Below, in pieces: positions 12,049-16,226 of a stretch of 16,226 nucleotides of DNA (positions are counted from its first letter, which is position 1; each line of letters begins with the position of its first letter). The notes below the pieces were generated by a model. It worked only from the letters and a program-made list of their open reading frames with translations. It searched no databases and was not told the origin of the DNA. The stretch spans positions 1 to 16,226 of the forward strand of contig CBDUVB010000042.1 in the NCBI GenBank assembly GCA_965370555.1, given 5' to 3'. The stretch comes from JAJOKK01 sp965370555. Its GTDB lineage: Bacteria; Bipolaricaulota; Bipolaricaulia; UBA7950; UBA9294. The translations under genes were made by a program, and so were the position numbers.

Positions 12049-14910
12049 TTACTTATTAATGAACACCGTGCCTTTGGCGGTGTGGGTCTCCCCATCGGCA
12101 CTGACGAGCATCACGTAGATGTAGGGGCCGTTACTAAGGGCGTCCCCGTCCCATGTGATCTCGCTTGTGCCTGTCAGCTCAGCAACTTGATGGCCGAGCA
12201 TGTCGTACACCGTAACCGTAAAGGCATCAACGTATCCAGTTCCATAACTGAAGGTAACTTCAGTATCGAACGGGTTCGGTTTCACGACGGGGTCGAAAAC
12301 CAGCTCGCCAAGGTCGATACTGGCGGATGCCGAAGATTCGTCTGTCGGATCGGTAGGATCGGTGTAGGTAGCGCTGATCGTGCTACCGGCGACGAGATCC
12401 AGGCTGATCACATCAGTGATAAACGTGTCCGTCGGCGCACCGGTAAGCGGAGCAACATCGTAAGTGAGACCGTCGATTTCCACCACACCTAGCAGGCTCG
12501 GCGCACCGGCGTGGGATGGATCGACGACTTTCACGTAGACGTCGTCTCCAACGTCATAGGTGCTCACGCTGTTCCCTTCAGCATCGGCGAACATCGTCGT
12601 CGAGAGCTGGCTCGGAGGTGTCGTTCCACCGCCGATACCGACCTTGATTGAAATCCAGGCCGAATCGGAGTGGTTGGACGGATCCATGTAGGCAGCGATA
12701 ATCGTGTCGCCAGGGCGCACGCCCAGGGTGGGCACGCACTCGTAGACGTCGACCAGTTCGATGCACGTCACGGAGACAAAGTCACCCGTGGCTGTACCGG
12801 TCTCCAATAGGTCTACCGCTGCCCAACGACCATTGCGCGGGTTAAGCACGTACAACTGTGCTCGATCGCCGTCATTGAAGACGTTGGTGTCACCCAAGAG
12901 ATGGTTTACCTCGTGCACTTCCACGGGCTCGAAGTCGCATACAAACTCGTTTAGAGCGGCAGGACCGAACGGGAAGTTCTGTCCACCGTCCCAGTAAGCA
13001 TCGATCTTCTCACGGCGATACTGGTCCTCGTCCTGATCAGGATCGATCACTTCGACGAAGACACAGTCGGAGTTGACGTAACCAGCGACGCGGTTGCCTT
13101 GCCGGTCGAGGAAGTGCATGTTCACGCTCGAACCGTCGAAGACCTGCGTGTCACCAATCTCCATCACATCGAAGGAGACATCATTATCCACGCGAATCCG
13201 CTGGATTTCCGGCGGGAACGCTGTGGTGGTATCGATATCCCCTAGAAGACGCTTGTCTGCTTCGGTGTAGTAGACGTCGTTATAACGGACATAGACCGAA
13301 TCCTCGTTAAAGACTTCCAGCTTCCAGTTATCTAGCCGAAGCTGATACCCACCGACAATTGCACCTTGCAGGCCAACGCCCAAGGCATCCCAAACAGGCC
13401 ACAACTGCGTTCCTGCATTGGAGAAGAAGACTGGTGAGTTGGAGGAAGTCTCATCGATAATAAGCCACTCAGAATCGTCGTCCTCATGTACGTCGCAGAT
13501 GTGTATAACGACCTGCTCCGGACAGCACGGATCGACGTTCGCGTTCGCGTCGATAACCTGTACGTAGACCGGGTCACGCCCAATCCAGTACTCGGCCATG
13601 TCTCCACGATTCGCGTTGGTGAAACTGGTGATCGAGTGCTGTCGCTCCTCGATGTACGCCGTGGCGAGCTTGAAGTCGTCAAAGTCGTTCGGGTCGAGGT
13701 AGTAGGCGACAAGCACGTCGCGTACATCCAGCTCATTAAATCCAAGATCGACGAGTAAACTGTTGATATTCAGTTCAAATACACCTGTGGAAACCCCGGT
13801 CTCCTGCGCGTAGAACATCACGCGGCAGAAGCCATCTCCATCAGCTGTATTGAAGAAGGTCACGTTGCCCTCTCCAGGAGTCGGATACTCGATGTAATAA
13901 GCACCATCGGAGGTCGGCTGGGCATTGCCCAGGTTAACCGCACCAATGCCGCTGTCGTAGATGTTGTACCAGCGAATAGGCATGTCACGGGCCGGGGCGC
14001 TATTTCCATCGTTAGGATCGACGCCGCCGGTTCGCTTCAGCATGCAGAAGTTGGTCGGGCTGTTGGCACCATCCACCGGGTTCCAGGAACCAGGGTTCAC
14101 GATGATGAAGACAGGAACATACTCTGCCTTGTTGCAGTTGATGTTTTCGTCCAGATCAACAATGGTAACCTTCGCCGAAGCGTTCGCGTCTTTGTAGATT
14201 TCCTGGCCCCAGGAGATTGTCGCCTCGGTATCGATGATCTTGCCCATTCCGACCGCAACATCGGTTGCGTCGTTAGGATCTTGGTACATCATCACCAGGG
14301 TGTCCATGTTCTCGAATCGACCGCAGAACTCCGCGGGTGCCACCTGCATCGGCTGAACCTGCAGCCCCTGAGTAGTGAATGGGCTGGGTGGGTTACCCGG
14401 ATCCTCACCTGGGACTACACCCTCGCCGGCTTCAAAGCCGCCGAGACAGTCGAACCAGCCACGAGTACCCTCCAGGTAGGAGTAATTACCCCACTGGAAA
14501 TCCTCGGGGGGGAGTGCGTGGGTCCCATTGATCGCGTCAACAAAGCTCACTCGCGTTCCGATCTGGAACGAGCGTTGGCTTACAAACAGCCCTGTATCCG
14601 CGCCGGTCTCCTCCAGGTAGTCTGTGCCCAGATCGCCATCGACCGAGTTCCAGACGATGTACGCACCGGTCTTCGGATCCATGATCTTGATGTCCGGCCA
14701 CATCTTGTCGCGCACATCGCAATCGATATTCTCATCCGGATCGTAAACGGCGATCCAGATCTCATCTCCTTCCTGAATGTTCGTTACCCTATTCTGCCCG
14801 TTCTTGTCCGAGGAGAAGTACATCTCCGCGGGCGTTGCAAGAGCAGCCAAGGCAAAGAGCGCCATAACAAGGATCGCTATGACACTTCCTACAGCTAATC
14901 TCTTTTTCAA
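12049..14910 (-). CDS. S-layer-like secreted protein of five repeated beta domains with C-terminal sorting-like domain
   Basis: The protein has 953 aa from TTG at 14908-14910. This start places AAGGGGG 7 nt upstream and gives a normal signal peptide (KKRLAVGSVIAILVMALFALAALA). A TTG at 14974-14976 with AAGGAGG 11 nt upstream would add 22 residues (MDKNCRSSFCKRNRKYKEGG) and an unusually long basic start; it cannot be excluded. The mature protein is built of about five related Ig-like units. Each opens with a strand like VYVxVxDPDxNxD (about residues 50, 248, 448, 617, 791) and closes with YxDPxDxxD (about 209, 403, 543, 740, 848). Three have ETGxxTGxF in between. A DPGNPP linker occurs at about 170-175. 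Residues about 874-953 resemble the T9SS type A/FlgD-Ig domain (KPNPF, VTVYDMLG, SNGPYIYV). Size, repeats and position as the first gene of the cluster suggest an abundant envelope protein. The many DxD-type acidic loops suggest calcium binding, which is inference. Confidence 0.85.
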   Translation of the reverse strand: MKKRLAVGSVIAILVMALFALAALATPAEMYFSSDKNGQNRVTNIQEGDEIWIAVYDPDENIDCDVRDKMWPDIKIMDPKTGAYIVWNSVDGDLGTDYLEETGADTGLFVSQRSFQIGTRVSFVDAINGTHALPPEDFQWGNYSYLEGTRGWFDCLGGFEAGEGVVPGEDPGNPPSPFTTQGLQVQPMQVAPAEFCGRFENMDTLVMMYQDPNDATDVAVGMGKIIDTEATISWGQEIYKDANASAKVTIVDLDENINCNKAEYVPVFIIVNPGSWNPVDGANSPTNFCMLKRTGGVDPNDGNSAPARDMPIRWYNIYDSGIGAVNLGNAQPTSDGAYYIEYPTPGEGNVTFFNTADGDGFCRVMFYAQETGVSTGVFELNINSLLVDLGFNELDVRDVLVAYYLDPNDFDDFKLATAYIEERQHSITSFTNANRGDMAEYWIGRDPVYVQVIDANANVDPCCPEQVVIHICDVHEDDDSEWLIIDETSSNSPVFFSNAGTQLWPVWDALGVGLQGAIVGGYQLRLDNWKLEVFNEDSVYVRYNDVYYTEADKRLLGDIDTTTAFPPEIQRIRVDNDVSFDVMEIGDTQVFDGSSVNMHFLDRQGNRVAGYVNSDCVFVEVIDPDQDEDQYRREKIDAYWDGGQNFPFGPAALNEFVCDFEPVEVHEVNHLLGDTNVFNDGDRAQLYVLNPRNGRWAAVDLLETGTATGDFVSVTCIELVDVYECVPTLGVRPGDTIIAAYMDPSNHSDSAWISIKVGIGGGTTPPSQLSTTMFADAEGNSVSTYDVGDDVYVKVVDPSHAGAPSLLGVVEIDGLTYDVAPLTGAPTDTFITDVISLDLVAGSTISATYTDPTDPTDESSASASIDLGELVFDPVVKPNPFDTEVTFSYGTGYVDAFTVTVYDMLGHQVAELTGTSEITWDGDALSNGPYIYVMLVSADGETHTAKGTVFINK

Positions 14911-15160
14911 GGTTATACCCCCTTCTTTGTACTTTCGATTTCGCTTGCAAAAACTACTTCGACAATTTTTATCCAAAGCTTGTTTAACCTCCTTGGTCGA
15001 CAGGGACTCTCGGTCCGAGATTTCGTACCACCTCCCTCATCGCACTCACTTCACCCGGTGTATCCATTCCTTTGTGCTTTTCTCTTCATCCTTATTGGTC
15101 GAAGATGCTCGCGCATCCATCCTAATCCGGTACAGGAGTCTACAGCAACACAGCCTCACT

Positions 15161-15212
15161 GGTCAAAGACCACGATCGAAGTTTTCAGTCGAAGACCTCG
15201 GTCAAAGACCAA
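15161..15212. repeat. four tandem 13-bp units, consensus GGTCGAAGACCTC
   Basis: The units GGTCAAAGACCAC, GATCGAAGTTTTC, AGTCGAAGACCTC and GGTCAAAGACCAA follow one another without gaps. GGTC-N3-GACC is itself palindromic in units 1 and 4. A further GGTCGAAGA lies at 15096-15104. This layout is typical of iterated regulator-binding sites. It is about 250 bp upstream of the S-layer-like gene start. Confidence 0.6.
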
Positions 15213-15523
15213 TGTGCCCTTTCCTCTCTCAATGATCAATAATCGAATGGCAAACTCACCCCATCCGATGCCTGTAGAAACTGGATGCAGTTTAGCACAG
15301 AACGATAGCTCATGTCAAGCCTCACGAGAACCGCTTCCAAGCCGCTTCGCTCCCCCCTCCCGCACATAAAAAATAGAGCAGGAGATTTCCTGGTATCGTT
15401 TCCTGGGTTTAGCATGCTCTCTCCACCCCCTCTTGATAGGGTGATCGTCCTGATCCAATCTAGCATTGAGGGCATTATAACACGAAGGAGCTTGGTGCGA
15501 CAAAAACTACCCCTCCGTCTGAT

Positions 15524-15592
15524 AGAAGAGGGACACGGGGACGCGGGGAAGGGGAGACACGGAAGGGGGAACGGGGAGAGAGGGGGACGCAA
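15524..15592 (+). repeat. G-rich low-complexity tract
   Basis: About 70 bp consist almost only of A and G on the plus strand, with repeated GGGG/GGGGG runs spaced by ACAC, ACGC or AGA. It could form a G-quadruplex or triplex. The complementary strand reads as an artificial Pro/Ser-rich frame. Confidence 0.5.
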
Positions 15593-15611
15593 AAGAATTG
15601 AGAGACCGGAA

Positions 15612-15681
15612 GATTGAATGATCGGGAGATTGGGATGTTCAATCATTCAATCACTCACTCGCTCAATCATTCAATCACTCA
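15612..15681. repeat. low-complexity TCAATCAT repeat with hairpin
   Basis: The 19-bp sequence TCAATCATTCAATCACTCA occurs at 15639-15657 and exactly again at 15663-15681. GATTGAATGAT (15612-15622) is the inverse of ATCATTCAATC (15642-15652), giving an 11-bp stem. The right-hand copy contains the stop codon of the toxin remnant (15679-15681). Confidence 0.7.
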
Positions 15682-16116
15682 ACCCTCCTCTTCCTCGTCT
15701 TGCAACACACGTGTATAGAGGGCATCCCTGATGTGAAAGCCTGCTACATCGCGGAGTGCGTTCAGATAAGGCTTAACATCACCGATTAGTCCCTTATGCT
15801 TGGCTTCGATCAGAACACCGATCAATCCTGTGTAGTGCACTCCCAAATGTTGGGCAATCTCACGTCCCACGCGTTCATCCATCAAGAGCAATTCAGCCTC
15901 TGCCTCCAAGGCCAGAATAATGGCCTCCGCTTCTCCTGCATCCAGTTCTTGCCGCAGAGCATGGGCCAGGGAACGGTTGGCGACCGCTTGCCTCTTGATC
16001 CAAGTAGCAGCCTTGACTTCATCTGCTCCTGGTTGCCCAGCACCTTCGATGACCACCTCCGCCCAAACAGCTTCCGGAATAAGCAGTTCAAGCTCTTTGT
16101 CGTTTCGAGTGGGTAA
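15679..16116 (-). pseudogene. 5'-truncated DUF3368/PIN-type toxin
   Basis: The frame is open from a TAG at 16117-16119 to TGA at 15679-15681. It keeps most of the DUF3368 pattern: ELLIPEAVWAEVVIEGAGQPGADEV, then LDAGEAEAIILALE, then LLLMDERVGREIAQHLGVHYTGLIGVLIEAKHKGLI. DUF3368 proteins are PIN-like RNases, usually toxins of type II pairs. The expected N terminus of about 25-30 residues, with the first catalytic Asp in a strand like VVxDTSPLI, is absent, and I did not find it in any of the three frames to the window edge. The first possible start in frame is a GTG at 16054-16056, which would remove even more of the fold. No antitoxin gene is visible to the left. It is probably inactive. Confidence 0.65.
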
Positions 16117-16226
16117 CTAAAGAGAAGGGGTGAAGCGCCAAGATTCTCGCAGAGGTACAAAACTGTTTCACCAGTAGAGTAGAGGAGTAGGTGACAATGT
16201 TTAGACTTCGGCATACATTAGTTACA

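Larger units (their letters stand above)
14911..15678. other. 768-bp gene-free regulatory/repeat region
   Basis: This stretch lies upstream of the S-layer-like gene and downstream of the toxin remnant. It contains the possible extended start region (14911-14976), a four-unit 13-bp tandem array (15161-15212), a purine/G-rich tract (15524-15592), and low-complexity TCAATCAT repeats (15612-15681). A minus-strand open frame at 15236-15646 reads through the G-rich tract as Pro/Ser-rich low-complexity sequence and is not believed. No clear -35/-10 pair for the S-layer-like gene was found. Confidence 0.6.

Noticed and set aside
14911..14976. Longer start (TTG at 14974-14976) for the S-layer-like gene as the main call
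   Set aside because: It has a good AAGGAGG but 11-nt spacing and would put 22 highly basic, Cys-containing residues before the signal peptide. The downstream TTG gives a normal signal peptide and a ribosome-binding site like that of the neighbouring PorV-like gene. It is kept as an alternative only.
15161..15212. 13-bp array as a replication origin
   Set aside because: Iteron-like spacing alone is not enough: there is no DnaA-box cluster, AT-rich unwinding region or rep/dnaA gene nearby. It is kept as a regulatory repeat candidate.
15236..15646. 136-codon minus-strand open frame in the gene-free region
   Set aside because: Its N-terminal part reads the G-rich tract as Pro/Ser-rich low complexity, there is no ribosome-binding site, and the rest has no pattern.

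Overview
The window looks like a stretch of chromosome from a diderm (outer-membrane) bacterium, roughly 50-55% GC by eye. It most likely belongs to the FCB group or one of the uncultured phyla that share its cell-surface machinery. The evidence is two PorV/PorQ-type (UPF0164-like) outer-membrane barrel proteins together with three large secreted proteins. Each of the three ends in a FlgD-Ig-like / type IX secretion (T9SS) type A-like C-terminal domain. I cannot name the phylum from the sequence. No rRNA, tRNA, transposase or CRISPR array was seen.

Layout. (1) Bases 1-3922, plus strand: a leader with a candidate promoter and an 11-codon open frame, then a secreted subtilisin-like protease (849 aa), then a PorV/PorQ-like protein. 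(2) Bases 4000-6700, minus strand: an accessory patch of small genes. It holds two paralogous coiled-coil proteins (one frameshifted near its end), a third coiled-coil protein and a HicB/HicA toxin-antitoxin pair. The pair is split by a mosaic of palindromic repeats, and its toxin has no ATG/GTG start. Three of these transcription units have near-ideal TTGACA-N17-TATAAT-like promoters. (3) Bases 6657-14910, minus strand: a probable three-gene cell-surface cluster. In transcription order it is an S-layer-like five-repeat protein, a second PorV/PorQ-like protein and a 1387-aa beta-helix protein, closed by a textbook Rho-independent terminator. GC-rich hairpins without U-tracts lie between the genes. 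(4) Bases 14911-15678: a gene-free stretch with a four-unit 13-bp tandem array, a G-rich tract and low-complexity TCAATCAT repeats. (5) Right end: a 5'-truncated DUF3368/PIN-type toxin remnant.

How it fits together. Both halves pair a PorV/PorQ-like barrel with exported proteins carrying the same kind of C-terminal domain, which resembles a T9SS-like substrate plus shuttle/attachment arrangement. The protease and the beta-helix protein also share an additional ~180-residue, internally duplicated module immediately before that domain, which I do not recognise as a named family. This recurring C-terminal cassette (two-fold module, linker, sorting-like domain), with DPGNPP linker motifs in two of the three cargo proteins, is the most interesting system in the window.
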